In this document: positions 17,139-26,553 of the stretch, in pieces | Position numbering within the stretch: position 1 is the stretch's first letter | How the letters are laid out: every line of letters starts with the position of its first letter | Position numbers and translations under genes: made by a program | Assembly (NCBI RefSeq): GCF_000967865.1 | Contig: NZ_JXRU01000038.1 | Span: 62,001-126,000, forward strand | Direction: 5' to 3' | DNA: 64,000 bases | DNA from: Microbacterium sp. SA39 | GTDB lineage: Bacteria > Actinomycetota > Actinomycetes > Actinomycetales > Microbacteriaceae | Notes under the pieces: model-generated | The model's input: the letters and a program-made list of their open reading frames with translations, nothing else | Told to the model about the DNA's origin: nothing | The model's database searches: none

Positions 17139-18002
17139 TCAGCGGCGGCGCTGACAGACCGGGCAGAAGTGCGACGAGCGGTTCATGAAGGCGGCCCGAC
17201 GAATGGGTGATCCGCATCGCGGGCAGGGCTGTCCGCCGCGACCGTAGGCATTCAGCGAGTGCACGAAGTACCCCGCCTGCCCGTTCACGTTGACGTACTG
17301 CGCGTCGAAGCTCGTCCCACCCTCGGCGAGAGCCTTCGCGAGGACGGTGCGCACTTCGGCGAGAAGGCGGATCACCGCGGGACCCGACAGCCTGCTCGCG
17401 GGAGTCTCCGGATGGATCCGCGCGGCCCAGAGAGCTTCGTCCGCATAGATGTTGCCGATGCCGCTGACGACGCTCTGGTCGAGGAGCACGCGCTTGATCG
17501 CGCTGTTCTTGCGCGAGAGCGCCCGCACGAAGCGCTCGTCGTCGAACGCGTCGTCGATCGGGTCGCGGGCGATGTGGCTGACCTGCGTGGGGACCAGCGA
17601 CGGCCCGTCGGTGATCAGGGCGTCGACGGCGAGAGAGCCGAACGTGCGCTGATCCGAGAAGACGACCGCGAGTTCGCCGTGCTGGGGATGCTCGAGATGG
17701 AGCCGTACGCGCTCGTGCCGCTCGGCTGCGGCATCCGGCGCCCGCAGCAGCATCTGACCGCTCATGCCGAGATGCGCGATGAGGGCGGACTCGTCATCGT
17801 CGAGCGGAAGCCAGAGGAACTTGCCTCGACGGGATGCCGCGGTGAAACGGCGGCCTTCGAGCCGTGAGGCGAAGTCGACGACGCCCGCCGGATGCCGGGT
17901 CAGCGCCCGTTCGTCGAACACGCTCACCGCGGTGATCAGCGACCCGACGGCCGCGGGCGCGAGACCCGCGCGGACGACCTCGACCTCGGGAAGCTCAGGC
18001 AC
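17139..18002 (-). CDS. mutM: Formamidopyrimidine-DNA glycosylase MutM (Fpg)
   Basis: Bifunctional glycosylase/AP lyase that removes 8-oxoguanine and formamidopyrimidines. The start MPELPEVE gives the catalytic Pro2 and Glu3. RGKFLWLPL carries the conserved beta-hairpin lysine, and the C-terminal zinc finger is CPRCGSPI...FCPVCQ. At 287 residues it is of normal length. Its start overlaps the end of rnc by 8 bases, placing it last in the yceD-rpmF-rnc-mutM transcript. Confidence 0.97.
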   Translation of the reverse strand: MPELPEVEVVRAGLAPAAVGSLITAVSVFDERALTRHPAGVVDFASRLEGRRFTAASRRGKFLWLPLDDDESALIAHLGMSGQMLLRAPDAAAERHERVRLHLEHPQHGELAVVFSDQRTFGSLAVDALITDGPSLVPTQVSHIARDPIDDAFDDERFVRALSRKNSAIKRVLLDQSVVSGIGNIYADEALWAARIHPETPASRLSGPAVIRLLAEVRTVLAKALAEGGTSFDAQYVNVNGQAGYFVHSLNAYGRGGQPCPRCGSPIRRAAFMNRSSHFCPVCQRRR

Positions 18003-18687
18003 GCTCGCTCAGCGTGCGCCACGCACTCAGCGCTGCCGCCATCTCGGCGGTCTTCTTGCTGCTTCCGGTGCCCGTCATCCGGACATCGCCGACAGCGACC
18101 GTCGCCGTGAAGCGGCGGTCATGATCCGGCCCGCTGGCCTCGACCGAGTACTGCGGCGGTGTCGCTCCGGTCCTCGCTGCCAGCTCCTGGAGACTGGTCT
18201 TCGGATCCATCGCCGCGCCATAGCGCTCGGGGTCGGCGAGCAGCGGTTCGGTCAGCCGCAGCACGAGTTCGGTCGCGGCTTCGGGTCCGGCCGACAGGTA
18301 CGTGGCGCCGATGACGGCTTCCATCGTGTCGGCGAGGATCGAATCCTTGTCCCGACCACCGGTCTGCTCTTCGCCCCTACCGAGCAGCAGGTGACTGCCC
18401 AGATCGATGCCGCGAGCGACCTCGGCGAGGGCGACCGTCGACACGACGCTCGCGCGTCGCTTGGCCAGCTCGCCCTCGTCCAGCTCAGGGTGCGTGGTGA
18501 ACAGCATGACCGTCACGGCCTGGCCGAGCACCGAGTCTCCGAGGAACTCGAGGCGTTCGTTGTGCGGGATGCCCCCGTGCTCGTATGCGTACGAGCGGTG
18601 GGTGAGCGCCAACTCCAGAAGCTCCGCGTCGATGTCGACGCGGAGCTTTTCTGGGAGAGGCCTCGTCCCCCCGGGGACCTCCGTCAC
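17995..18687 (-). CDS. rnc: Ribonuclease III
   Basis: Double-strand-specific endoribonuclease that processes rRNA precursors and some mRNAs. The signature [13 protein letters not shown] is at about residues 42-54, and the second acidic cluster [12 protein letters not shown] is present. A C-terminal double-stranded RNA-binding domain (about 155-228) ends [16 protein letters not shown]. At 230 residues it is typical for actinobacteria. It lies 13 bases downstream of rpmF and overlaps mutM by 8 bases. Confidence 0.97.
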   Translation of the reverse strand: MTEVPGGTRPLPEKLRVDIDAELLELALTHRSYAYEHGGIPHNERLEFLGDSVLGQAVTVMLFTTHPELDEGELAKRRASVVSTVALAEVARGIDLGSHLLLGRGEEQTGGRDKDSILADTMEAVIGATYLSAGPEAATELVLRLTEPLLADPERYGAAMDPKTSLQELAARTGATPPQYSVEASGPDHDRRFTATVAVGDVRMTGTGSSKKTAEMAAALSAWRTLSERA

Positions 18688-18700
18688 GATCGTTCGCGAC

Positions 18701-18910
18701 TCAGACGTCAGCGACCTTGCGGCCCTTGTACTCCATGTAGAGCTCGGTGCCCTGCGAGTCGGTGACGACCTTCGCCTGGTGGGGACGGCTGTAAACGACC
18801 TGTCCGTTCTCGATGGTCTTGACGAGCGCGATGGGCGCCGCCTTCCACTGCGCGCGGCGCGAGCGGGTGTTCGAACGGGAGACCTTGCGCTTCGGGGGGT
18901 TACCAGCCAT
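18701..18910 (-). CDS. rpmF: 50S ribosomal protein L32
   Basis: Predicted 69 residues starting [20 protein letters not shown], the usual basic N-terminus of L32, with the QWKAAP segment. It has no cysteines, so this is the zinc-independent (C-minus) form. It sits two bases after the yceD stop and upstream of rnc, the conserved arrangement. An in-frame extension to 18988 would cover the end of yceD and is rejected. Confidence 0.96.
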   Translation of the reverse strand: MAGNPPKRKVSRSNTRSRRAQWKAAPIALVKTIENGQVVYSRPHQAKVVTDSQGTELYMEYKGRKVADV

Positions 18911-18912
18911 GA

Positions 18913-19476
18913 CTAGCTCTCTTCTTTCTCGGCGGCACGAGATTCTTCCGCGCCGTCCTGGTCTGTGATCTGTTGGAGCGCACTCCATCGAGGATCGATG
19001 GGAGCCGCCTGCTCCGTTCCGGTGCTCTCGGCCAGTCGTTCACCCGTTTTCGGGTCGAGACCCGGGCAATCCGGCTGACACACCGGCTGAAATGGAAGCG
19101 ACAATACGGCCGCATCCCTGACGAGAGTTTCAAGATCCACGTGGTTGTCTTGAACCTCGAAGTCAGTTTCTTCCTCACCAGGATACGCGAAAAGCTCCTG
19201 GAACTCGACTTCGACCGGCCGGGTGATGTCGATGAGGCACCGCCCGCACACACCGGCGTACGCCGCGTCGGCCGTTCCGGACACCAGAATGCCCTCGTGG
19301 ACCGACTCCAGCCGCACATCGAGATCGATGTCGGAGCCTGCTTCGAAGGACACGATTCCTTCACCCCAGGCTTCGGCGAGAGTCACCGTGAACTCGTGTT
19401 CACGCATCTCCCCCGGCCGTCGGACGATGTCGCGGACGGGAAGGACGAAAGGGCCGCTCAGTCGAGATCGCACCAC
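18913..19476 (-). CDS. yceD: YceD/DUF177 family protein
   Basis: Predicted 187 residues, the DUF177 protein that almost always precedes rpmF and is linked to 23S rRNA or ribosome assembly. Features: LPVRDIVRRPGEMREHE near the start, CGRCLIDITRPVEVEFQE, and QPVCQPDCPGL. Two consecutive GTG codons are possible starts (19476 and 19473). TAACAT ends six bases before the second, which would make a leaderless transcript from 19473. The acidic tail is typical. Confidence 0.92.
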   Translation of the reverse strand: MVRSRLSGPFVLPVRDIVRRPGEMREHEFTVTLAEAWGEGIVSFEAGSDIDLDVRLESVHEGILVSGTADAAYAGVCGRCLIDITRPVEVEFQELFAYPGEEETDFEVQDNHVDLETLVRDAAVLSLPFQPVCQPDCPGLDPKTGERLAESTGTEQAAPIDPRWSALQQITDQDGAEESRAAEKEES

Positions 19477-19530
19477 GCCATGTTACCCGGGTCTGTCTGC
19501 GAAGAGGCCGGGCTGCACACCGGACAGCCG

Positions 19531-20028
19531 TCAAAGGCCTCGCGAACCGGTGTCGAGGTAGGCCGCGACGGCCGGCGGGACGAAGGGGCTGACGTCGCCG
19601 CCGAGCGATGCCACCTGACGAACCAGTGAGCTCGAGACCATCGCGTGCGAAGGGTCGGGCAGCAGGAACACCGTCTCGATGTCGGCGAGGTGGCGGTTCA
19701 CGATCGCCATGGGCGACTCATAGGCGACGTCGATCTGCGAGCGGATGCCCTTGACCAGGACCCCTGCGCCGACGTCGCGGGCGTAGTCGACCAGCAGGCC
19801 CATGCTCCAGGACCCGATCACGATGGTCCCGTCCATGCCGTCTTCGGCGATCGAGCGCTCGAGCAGAGACAGGCGCTGAGCGATGGGTAGCATCGCCTCC
19901 TTGCCCGGGTTGTGCACCACGAGCACGTGGAGTTCGTCGTACAGCCTTGCGGCACGACGGATCACATCGAGGTGACCCAGGGTCGGCGGATCGAAGGACC
20001 CCGGGACGACGGCGATTCGACTGCTCAC
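19531..20028 (-). CDS. coaD: Phosphopantetheine adenylyltransferase CoaD
   Basis: Makes dephospho-CoA from ATP and 4'-phosphopantetheine, the penultimate step of CoA synthesis. Nucleotidyltransferase motifs: [14 protein letters not shown] near residue 10 (T-x-G-H) and [10 protein letters not shown] near 130. At 165 residues it is of normal length. The GTG start has GGAG five bases upstream. A possible -10, TAGGCT on the minus strand (20072-20067), would give a leader of about 32 bases. Confidence 0.96.
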   Translation of the reverse strand: MSSRIAVVPGSFDPPTLGHLDVIRRAARLYDELHVLVVHNPGKEAMLPIAQRLSLLERSIAEDGMDGTIVIGSWSMGLLVDYARDVGAGVLVKGIRSQIDVAYESPMAIVNRHLADIETVFLLPDPSHAMVSSSLVRQVASLGGDVSPFVPPAVAAYLDTGSRGL

Positions 20029-20088
20029 TGCGACTCCATTCGTCGTTCCGTGCCTCGCACGGCTCCAGCCTAGGGCACCGCCGAGGCG

Positions 20089-22263
20089 TCAGTTCTTCGC
20101 CAGCGCGGCCCTGTCCTCGTCGCTGACGCGGCGGCCGATGACGTCGCGGAGCCCCGGATGCTGAGCCAGTTCCGGGTCTGCCGACAGGATCTCCTCGGCG
20201 ACCTCGCGTGCCCGCGTGATCAGCCCGGCGTCCTTCACGACGCGCAAGAGCTTCAGCGACGAGCGGACCCCGGCCTGCGCGGCACCGAGCACATCACCCT
20301 CGCCGCGGAGTTCGAGGTCGACCTCGGCCAGCTTGAAGCCATCGAGGGTGGCGGCGACCGCCTCGACGCGCTCGCGCGCCACCGATCCCGTCTCCGCCTC
20401 GGTGACGAGCAGGCAGAGGCCGGGAACCCCGCCTCGACCGACCCGGCCGCGCAGCTGATGCAACTGAGAGACGCCGAAGCGGTCGGCATCGAGGACGATC
20501 ATGGTCGACGCATTCGGCACGTCGACACCGACCTCGATCACGGTGGTGGCCAGCAGCAGGTCGATCTCGCCTCGTGCGAAGGCCTGCATCACGGCATCCT
20601 TCTCGTCTGAGGGCATCTTGCCGTGCAGCACGGCCCGTCGGAGTCCGCCGAGCTTCGGATGCGTGCTCAGCGCCTCGTCGAGCTGCACCACCCCCCACCG
20701 CGGGCCGGCCGCTCCCTCCGGAACGAGCGCGGGCTGCTCACCCGGCTCTGCGGTCTTCTTCGTCGTGTCGATCGCTGCGCAGACGGCGAACACCTGGCGG
20801 CCCTGGGCGATCTCCTCGGCGGCGCGGTCCCACACGCGGTTGAACCAGCCCGGATGCTCGGCGAGCGGAGCGACGAAAGTCTCGATGCCTGCACGCCCTG
20901 CGGGCATCGTACGGATGACCGAGGTGTCGAGGTCGCCGAACACTGTCATCGCCACGGTCCGCGGGATCGGGGTGGCCGTCAGCACCAGCGCGTGCGGGCT
21001 CGAGCCCTTCGCGCGGAGCGCCTCGCGTTGCTCGACACCGAAGCGGTGCTGCTCGTCGACCACGACGAGCCCGAGATCGGCGAATGTCGTCTTGTCCCCG
21101 AGCAGCGCGTGGGTTCCGACGACGATGAGCGCCTGACCCGAGGCGACCCGGAGCGCGGCCTTACGACGAGCGGCAGCCGGCATCTGGCCGGTGAGCAGCG
21201 TCGGCATCACGAGCGGAGCGAGATCCGGCCCCAGCATCTTCGCGATGGAGCGCAGGTGCTGACCGGCGAGCACCTCGGTCGGCGCGATGAGAGCCGCCTG
21301 GCCGCCGCTCTCGGCGACCTGCAGCATCGCGCGCAGCGCGACCAGCGTCTTTCCCGAGCCGACCTCTCCCTGCACCAGCCGGTTCATCGGCCAGTCCCCC
21401 ACGAGATCGCGGGCGACCTGGTCGCCGACCGTCTGCTGATCGGGCGTGAGGGTGTACGGCAACGACGCATCGAAGCGCTCCAGCAGGCCCCCAGGCCGCG
21501 CGGGGCGAGCCATCGCCGAGAGGGCGCGCACGGCGTCGCGCTGCTGGAGCAGAGCCGTCTGCAGCGTCAGCGCCTCATGCATGCGCAGGGTGCGCACGGC
21601 GGGGTCGATGTCGTTGCGGGTGCGCGGTCGGTGGATCAGTTCGAGCGCCTCGCGGGCGGTGAGCAGTTCGTCGCCGGTGCGCACCGGCTCGGGCAGCGGA
21701 TCGGGCACGGTCGGGAGGTCGTCGAGCACGCGCCCGACGAACTTGGCGATCTGCCACGTCTGGAGGGTCGATGTCGCGGGATAGATGGGAATGAGCACGG
21801 CTGCGCGGGCATCCGCTCGACGCCTGGCGGAATCTTCGTCATCGAAGAGCTCGTACTCCGGGTGTGCGAACTGGGTGACATCGTTGAACATGCCGACCTT
21901 GCCGGAGAACACGCCGCGGCGGCCGACCGCGAGGTCTTTCGACCGCCACTCGGCCGCTCCGATGTTCTTGGCGAAGAACGTCAGCGACATGCGGCCGATG
22001 CCGTCGCCGATGACGACGTCGACCATCGCGCCTTGGCGGTTGCGCATACGGCGGAAGCTCGAGGACAGCACCTCGGCGACGATCGTGACCGTCTCGCCGA
22101 TCGGCAGATCCCGGATCGGCGTCAGCTCGCCCGGATCTGCATATCTCCGCGGGTAGTGCGAGACCAGGTCGCCCACGGTCTTCATGCCGAATGCGCGATC
22201 CAGCGTCTTCGCCGGGACCGCCCCGAGGGCGTCTCCCAGCGTCGAATCGAGCGTGAGGGGCAT
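20089..22263 (-). CDS. recG: ATP-dependent DNA helicase RecG
   Basis: Branch-migrating superfamily 2 helicase that regresses stalled forks. The N-terminal wedge/OB domain covers about residues 1-230. Walker A is EVGSGKTLVALR (near 300), DEQHRFG is the DExH box, TATPIPRT is motif III, and motif VI lies in QLRGRVGRGG. At 724 residues it is of usual length. TAGACT ends six bases before the ATG, so the transcript is probably leaderless. It is divergent from rsmD. Confidence 0.97.
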   Translation of the reverse strand: MPLTLDSTLGDALGAVPAKTLDRAFGMKTVGDLVSHYPRRYADPGELTPIRDLPIGETVTIVAEVLSSSFRRMRNRQGAMVDVVIGDGIGRMSLTFFAKNIGAAEWRSKDLAVGRRGVFSGKVGMFNDVTQFAHPEYELFDDEDSARRRADARAAVLIPIYPATSTLQTWQIAKFVGRVLDDLPTVPDPLPEPVRTGDELLTAREALELIHRPRTRNDIDPAVRTLRMHEALTLQTALLQQRDAVRALSAMARPARPGGLLERFDASLPYTLTPDQQTVGDQVARDLVGDWPMNRLVQGEVGSGKTLVALRAMLQVAESGGQAALIAPTEVLAGQHLRSIAKMLGPDLAPLVMPTLLTGQMPAAARRKAALRVASGQALIVVGTHALLGDKTTFADLGLVVVDEQHRFGVEQREALRAKGSSPHALVLTATPIPRTVAMTVFGDLDTSVIRTMPAGRAGIETFVAPLAEHPGWFNRVWDRAAEEIAQGRQVFAVCAAIDTTKKTAEPGEQPALVPEGAAGPRWGVVQLDEALSTHPKLGGLRRAVLHGKMPSDEKDAVMQAFARGEIDLLLATTVIEVGVDVPNASTMIVLDADRFGVSQLHQLRGRVGRGGVPGLCLLVTEAETGSVARERVEAVAATLDGFKLAEVDLELRGEGDVLGAAQAGVRSSLKLLRVVKDAGLITRAREVAEEILSADPELAQHPGLRDVIGRRVSDEDRAALAKN

Positions 22264-22269
22264 GCTCAG

Positions 22270-22275
22270 AGTCTA
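22270..22275 (-). promoter_or_regulatory. Candidate leaderless -10 box of recG
   Basis: Minus-strand TAGACT is followed by exactly six bases and the recG ATG. No clear -35 is visible. The same TAG-N-CT box and spacing occur before several other genes in the window. Confidence 0.4.
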
Positions 22276-22324
22276 GGGAACACCGCGGACACGTCGGATG
22301 CCGCGACTGTCGTATCGTGAACGG

Positions 22325-22939
22325 GTGACGAGGATCATCGCCGGAACGGCCCGTGGAGCGCGACTCGAGGTCCCCGGTGCGGGGACGCGTCCGACCAGCG
22401 ACCGTGTGCGGGAGTCGCTCTTCGGTTCCCTGGAGTCGGCGGATGGGATTGACGGCGCACGAGTGCTCGACCTCTACGCGGGGTCGGGCGCGCTGGGACT
22501 GGAGGCGCTCAGCCGCGGGGCTGCGACCGCGGACCTCGTCGAGCGGGGCCGTCAGGCGGCAGAACTCATCCGACGCAATGCGGCGACCATCGCCAAAGCG
22601 GGCGTCTCCGGGGCGGCCCGTGTCCACGAAGCGGCCGTGCACACGTACCTGCAGCGGTCGGCAGGGCCTTTCGACCTGGTGTTCTCCGATCCCCCGTACG
22701 ATCTCGACGACGAAGCGATGACGGCGGACCTCATCGCGCTCACTCCTCTTCTCTCCGCGGACGCGCTGGTCGTCGTCGAGCGGGCTCGGCGATCCACTCC
22801 CCCCGACTTCGGGCGTGCCGGCCTCGAGCTCGTCCGCGAGAAGACCTACGGCGATACCGCGATCTGGTGGGGGCAGCCCCCGGCGAACGACGAAGCCGAC
22901 TCCGGACCTCAGCCCGAGACGGAATCCCAGTCCCGGTAG
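22325..22939 (+). CDS. rsmD: 16S rRNA (guanine966-N2)-methyltransferase RsmD
   Basis: SAM-dependent methyltransferase for G966 of 16S rRNA. Typical start MTRIIAGTARGARL; substrate-recognition segment TRPTSDRVRESLFGSL; SAM-binding DLYAGSGALGLEAL near 60; catalytic motif IV SDPPYDL near 125. The GTG at 22325 fits homologues better than an upstream ATG at 22298. The 3' end overlaps the convergent thiL by 31 bases, giving the protein a non-conserved PQPETESQSR tail. Confidence 0.93.
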   Translation: MTRIIAGTARGARLEVPGAGTRPTSDRVRESLFGSLESADGIDGARVLDLYAGSGALGLEALSRGAATADLVERGRQAAELIRRNAATIAKAGVSGAARVHEAAVHTYLQRSAGPFDLVFSDPPYDLDDEAMTADLIALTPLLSADALVVVERARRSTPPDFGRAGLELVREKTYGDTAIWWGQPPANDEADSGPQPETESQSR

Positions 22940-23904
22940 GGATCCCATCCGGAGGTCTCCACGGGCCGGTCGTCGCACAGCAGCGCTTCGTCCCCGGCGG
23001 GACGCACCTCGCCGACGATCCGGAACCCGGGCGGGAGCACTCCCTCCGGGAACGTGGCCAGCAGACCGTGATCCTCGCCGCCGGCCAGCGCCCGCTCCGG
23101 GTGCTCACCGAGCGACCGTCCATCGAGCGCGATGGTGACACCGGATGCGGCCGCCATCCGCCGCGCGTCGAGAGCGAGTCCGTCCGAGATGTCCATCATC
23201 GCCGTCGCCCCCGCGGTCGCGGCCACCGGACCGAGTCCGATCGGCGGCGACGGCCGCAGCTGCGCCGAGACCGCGGCCCGCTCTCCTGAGGCGAGCAGGG
23301 ACGGGTCGACGGCCACAGGCGTGTCGCCGTCGCGGAAACGGCCGAACAGCACGGCGAGACCGCGGGCGGCGTGTCCGAGCTCTCCGGCCACCGCGACCAC
23401 GTCGCCGGGCCGTGCACCGCTGCGCGTCACCGCGGCCCGCCCCTCGAGGTCGCCCAGAGCGGTCACCGCGACGGTGAGCACGTCTGAGACCGTGAGATCT
23501 CCCCCGACGACCGTGCAGCCGGGTGCGAGAGCCGCACAGGCCTCGCGGAAGCCGTCAGCCAGCCGCTCCACGAACGACAGCCGGAGGTCGCGCGGCACGG
23601 CCAGCGCCACGAGCAGCGCTGTCGGCCGGGCTCCCATCGCGGCGATATCGGCGAGGTTCACAGCGGCCGCCTTCCAGCCCAGGTCGTAGCCGCCCGTCCA
23701 GGCGAGCCGGAAGTCCGGGCCGTGCACCAGCGTGTCGGTCGTCGCCACCACCGTGCCGGATGACGCAGCGATCACCGCAGCGTCATCGCCCGGTCCGAGA
23801 AGCGTGTAGGCCCCGGGCGCGGTGCGCGCGAGGATCGCCTGGAGGATGCGGCCCTCCGAGAGGTCACCGAGGGCAGGATCGTCGGCTTCGGGTCGGGAGG
23901 ACAT
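22909..23904 (-). CDS. thiL: Thiamine-monophosphate kinase ThiL
   Basis: Phosphorylates thiamine monophosphate to the active cofactor. PurM-like fold: GPGDDAAVI near residue 37, the N-terminal strand TTDTLVHGPDFR, MGARPTALLVAL, GCTVVGGDLT, the second acidic site MMDISDGL near 230, and GGEDHGLLATF. At 331 residues it is of normal length. It is divergent from the DUF3515 lipoprotein gene with overlapping candidate -10 boxes, and its end overlaps rsmD by 31 bases. Confidence 0.95.
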   Translation of the reverse strand: MSSRPEADDPALGDLSEGRILQAILARTAPGAYTLLGPGDDAAVIAASSGTVVATTDTLVHGPDFRLAWTGGYDLGWKAAAVNLADIAAMGARPTALLVALAVPRDLRLSFVERLADGFREACAALAPGCTVVGGDLTVSDVLTVAVTALGDLEGRAAVTRSGARPGDVVAVAGELGHAARGLAVLFGRFRDGDTPVAVDPSLLASGERAAVSAQLRPSPPIGLGPVAATAGATAMMDISDGLALDARRMAAASGVTIALDGRSLGEHPERALAGGEDHGLLATFPEGVLPPGFRIVGEVRPAGDEALLCDDRPVETSGWDPYRDWDSVSG

Positions 23905-23911
23905 GTTGTCA

Positions 23912-23921
23912 AAGGTAGCCT
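23912..23921. promoter_or_regulatory. Overlapping divergent -10 boxes for thiL and the DUF3515 gene
   Basis: Minus-strand TACCTT (23917-23912) is seven bases from the thiL ATG. Plus-strand TAGCCT (23916-23921) is six bases from the DUF3515 ATG. Only 23 bases separate the two start codons, so both transcripts are probably leaderless and the promoters must interfere with each other. Confidence 0.45.
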
Positions 23922-23927
23922 GGAAGC

Positions 23928-24410
23928 ATGCCCCGTTCCCGTCGCCTCGCAGCCCTCGGAGGTGCGGTGATCCTGGTCGCGGCCCTCTCCGGGTGCTCCA
24001 CGACTGTGCACCTCGAACCCGCGGACGACGCGAACAATCCCGGCTGCGCGTCGGTCTCGGTACTGCTGCCGGAGAGCGTCGCCGGGTTCGAGCGGGTGTT
24101 CACCGACGCCCAGGCGACCGGGGCCTGGGGCGACCCGACGATCGTGCTCCGATGCGGCGTGGAACCCCCCGCGCCGTCCGAGCTCGTGTGCACCACGATC
24201 AGCGGGGTCGACTGGCTGGTCCTCGATCAGGAGGAGGAGCGCCAGCGACTCGTCACCTACGGGCGTGAGCCGGCCGTCGAGGTCAACATCCGTCGTGGGG
24301 AGCAGATCGACTTCCAGGCGGTCGTCGACACGATCTCCTCCAGCATCCAGCCAGGCCTCGCGCCCGCGACCGCGGAGTGCACTGAACGCGTCGAGTTCCC
24401 CGCGGGCTGA
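23928..24410 (+). CDS. DUF3515 family lipoprotein
   Basis: Predicted 160 residues with a lipoprotein signal peptide: positive N-terminus MPRSRR, hydrophobic core, and lipobox LSGC at about residues 20-23. Three later cysteines (NPGC, VLRCG, ELVC) and a fourth in TAECTER could form disulfides outside the cell. DUF3515 proteins are common in actinobacteria next to thiL or ddl and have no known function. Convergent with ddl, 12 bases between stops. Confidence 0.87.
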   Translation: MPRSRRLAALGGAVILVAALSGCSTTVHLEPADDANNPGCASVSVLLPESVAGFERVFTDAQATGAWGDPTIVLRCGVEPPAPSELVCTTISGVDWLVLDQEEERQRLVTYGREPAVEVNIRRGEQIDFQAVVDTISSSIQPGLAPATAECTERVEFPAG

Positions 24411-24422
24411 GCGAGGCGATGC

Positions 24423-25511
24423 TCAGCGGCGGAGACCCGCCTCGACCAGCTCGGTGATCAAGTCACCGTAGCTGAGGCCCGAGGCCACCCAGCACTTGGG
24501 GAACATCGAGATCGGCGTGAACCCCGGCATGGTGTTCAGCTCGTTGACGACCAGGTCGCCCGACGGCGTGACGAAGAAGTCGACCCGAGCGAGCCCTTTC
24601 CCGTCGACGGCCTCGAACACTCGGACTGCCGTCTCACGCAGACGTGAGATCAGTTCGTCGTCGACATCCGCCGGGCAGACGATCTCGACACCGTCTCCGC
24701 CGAGGTACTTCCCCTCGAAGTCGTAGAAGTCTCGGGAGGTCAACACGATTTCACCGGGCAGCGAGGCGCGCGCCCGATCACCGTTCCGTCCGGCGAGCAC
24801 TCCGACCTCGATCTCGCGACCTTCGACTCGGCTCTCGACGAGCACCTTGTCGTCCTCCGCGAAGGCGACTTCGAAGGCGGCATCGAGTCCCTCGCCGTGG
24901 TCGACCCGCGACACGCCCACGCTCGACCCGGCGCTGGCCGGCTTGACGAAGACGACCGAGCCGAGCGGCGCGACCCTGTTCCGCACAGCATTCGGATCAT
25001 CGCGCCATTCACGACGGCGGACCGTGATCCCCGGTGAGACGGCGATGCCGGCGGCCGTGAGGGCGAGCTTCGTGAAGTGCTTGTCGAGAGACACGGCGGA
25101 ATCGAGGATGCCGCAGCCCGCGTACGGCATGTCGATGACCTCGAAGAAGCCCTGGATCGCGCCGTCCTCACCGTGCAGGCCGTGCAGCAGCGGCAGGACG
25201 ACGTCGATCTCGCCGAGACCTTCAGTCTCGCCGTCCGGGCGCACGACGCGCAGAGTGCGGTCGCCCCCGGGCTCCGGCCACAGGATGCGGGTGCCGTTGT
25301 CGACGACCTCGGGGAGGTGAGCCGCATCGAGCGGGAACTTCGCCGGGTCGTCCTCCTCGAGCACGAAGGCGCCCTCGCGGGTGATCCCCACCGGGATCAC
25401 GGCGTAGCGGTCGCGATCAATCGCTCCCAGCACGCCCCCCGCCGTTGCGGAACTGATCGAATGCTCGCTGGAGCGCCCGCCGAAGAGCACCACCACCGTC
25501 TGCTTGTCCAT
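24423..25511 (-). CDS. ddl: D-alanine--D-alanine ligase
   Basis: ATP-grasp ligase that makes the D-Ala-D-Ala dipeptide for peptidoglycan. Starts MDKQTVVVLFGGRSSEHS; LPLLHGLHGEDGAIQGFFE; ATP-grasp core VFVKPASAGSSVGVSRV; and the metal/ligand end RVDFFVTPSGDLVVNELNTMPGFTP. The ATG at 25511 has GAGAGGA eight bases upstream and is preferred to an in-frame start at 25526. At 362 residues it is of normal length. Its 5' end overlaps gpsA by 95 bases. Confidence 0.96.
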   Translation of the reverse strand: MDKQTVVVLFGGRSSEHSISSATAGGVLGAIDRDRYAVIPVGITREGAFVLEEDDPAKFPLDAAHLPEVVDNGTRILWPEPGGDRTLRVVRPDGETEGLGEIDVVLPLLHGLHGEDGAIQGFFEVIDMPYAGCGILDSAVSLDKHFTKLALTAAGIAVSPGITVRRREWRDDPNAVRNRVAPLGSVVFVKPASAGSSVGVSRVDHGEGLDAAFEVAFAEDDKVLVESRVEGREIEVGVLAGRNGDRARASLPGEIVLTSRDFYDFEGKYLGGDGVEIVCPADVDDELISRLRETAVRVFEAVDGKGLARVDFFVTPSGDLVVNELNTMPGFTPISMFPKCWVASGLSYGDLITELVEAGLRR

Positions 25512-26553
25512 GGTTGGTCCTCTCACCCTGGGGGGTGTCGTCGTCCGTCGTCAGGTGGGGTGCGATGTCACGGGGATCCATCTTCCCGTCCAGCACCATC
25601 TTCACCTGCTCGACGATGGGCATGTCCACTTCGGATTCACGGGCGAGCTGCAGGATGGGCGCCACGGACGCGAGACCCTCGGCGGTCTGCTGCATCTGCT
25701 TCACGACATCCTGGAAGCTGTACCCCTGTCCGAGCAGGCGCCCGGCGGTGTTGTTGCGGCTCAGCGGGGACTGGCACGTGGCGATCAGGTCGCCGAGTCC
25801 GGCGAGGCCCTGCAGCGTCTCCGGGTGTGCGCCGTTCGCCACCGCGAAGTCCGTCATCTCGACGAGACCGCGGGTGATGATCGATGCCTTGGTGTTCTCG
25901 CCGTACCCGACGCCGTCCACGATGCCGATCGCGACGGCGATCAGGTTCTTGAGCACGCCGCCGAACTCGGTGCCGATCACGTCGGTGTTCACGAAGGTGC
26001 GGAAATAGCTGTTGCGCGCGGCCCTGGCGACGATCTCGGCCGTCTCCCGGCTGCGCGAGGAGATCACGGCGGCCGTGGGCTGTTCACGTGCGATCTCCAG
26101 CGCCAGGTTCGGCCCGGACGCCACCGCGATGCGATCGGGGTCGCACCGGAGCTCCTGCTGGATCACCTGGCTCATGCGCAGGCCGGTGCCGCGTTCGACG
26201 CCCTTCATCAGACTGACGATCTTCGCGTCGCTGCCGTCGAGCAGAGGGCGCAGTGCCTTGAGGTTCTCGCGGAGCGACTGGCTGGGCACCGAGAGGTAGA
26301 CCTGCTCGGCGCCTTCGAGCGAAGTGGCGAGTTCGTGGGTCGCCGCCATCGTGCGCGGCAGGTTGATGCCGGGGAGGTAGCGCGAGTTGCGCTTGGCCTC
26401 GTCGATCTCGTGCGCGAGTTCCGCACGGCGCGCCCACATCGTCACCTGGGCCCCGCCGTCGGCGAGGATCTTGCCGAACGTGGTGCCCCAGCTTCCCGCG
26501 CCGATGACAGTCGCTCTGGGTCCGACCGGGACGGCAGGTCTCTTAGGAGTCAA
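25417..26553 (-). CDS. gpsA: NAD(P)-dependent glycerol-3-phosphate dehydrogenase GpsA
   Basis: Reduces dihydroxyacetone phosphate to sn-glycerol 3-phosphate for phospholipids. Rossmann motif VIGAGSWGTTFGK near residue 15, catalytic Lys in GGVLKNLIAVAIG, and signature GLGDLIATC. Homologues normally end near residue 345. Here the frame runs about 30 residues further as a low-complexity tail (HGQADGGGALRRALQ...) read from the start of ddl in another frame. The start overlaps the plsC stop by 11 bases. Confidence 0.95.
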   Translation of the reverse strand: MTPKRPAVPVGPRATVIGAGSWGTTFGKILADGGAQVTMWARRAELAHEIDEAKRNSRYLPGINLPRTMAATHELATSLEGAEQVYLSVPSQSLRENLKALRPLLDGSDAKIVSLMKGVERGTGLRMSQVIQQELRCDPDRIAVASGPNLALEIAREQPTAAVISSRSRETAEIVARAARNSYFRTFVNTDVIGTEFGGVLKNLIAVAIGIVDGVGYGENTKASIITRGLVEMTDFAVANGAHPETLQGLAGLGDLIATCQSPLSRNNTAGRLLGQGYSFQDVVKQMQQTAEGLASVAPILQLARESEVDMPIVEQVKMVLDGKMDPRDIAPHLTTDDDTPQGERTNHGQADGGGALRRALQRAFDQFRNGGGRAGSD

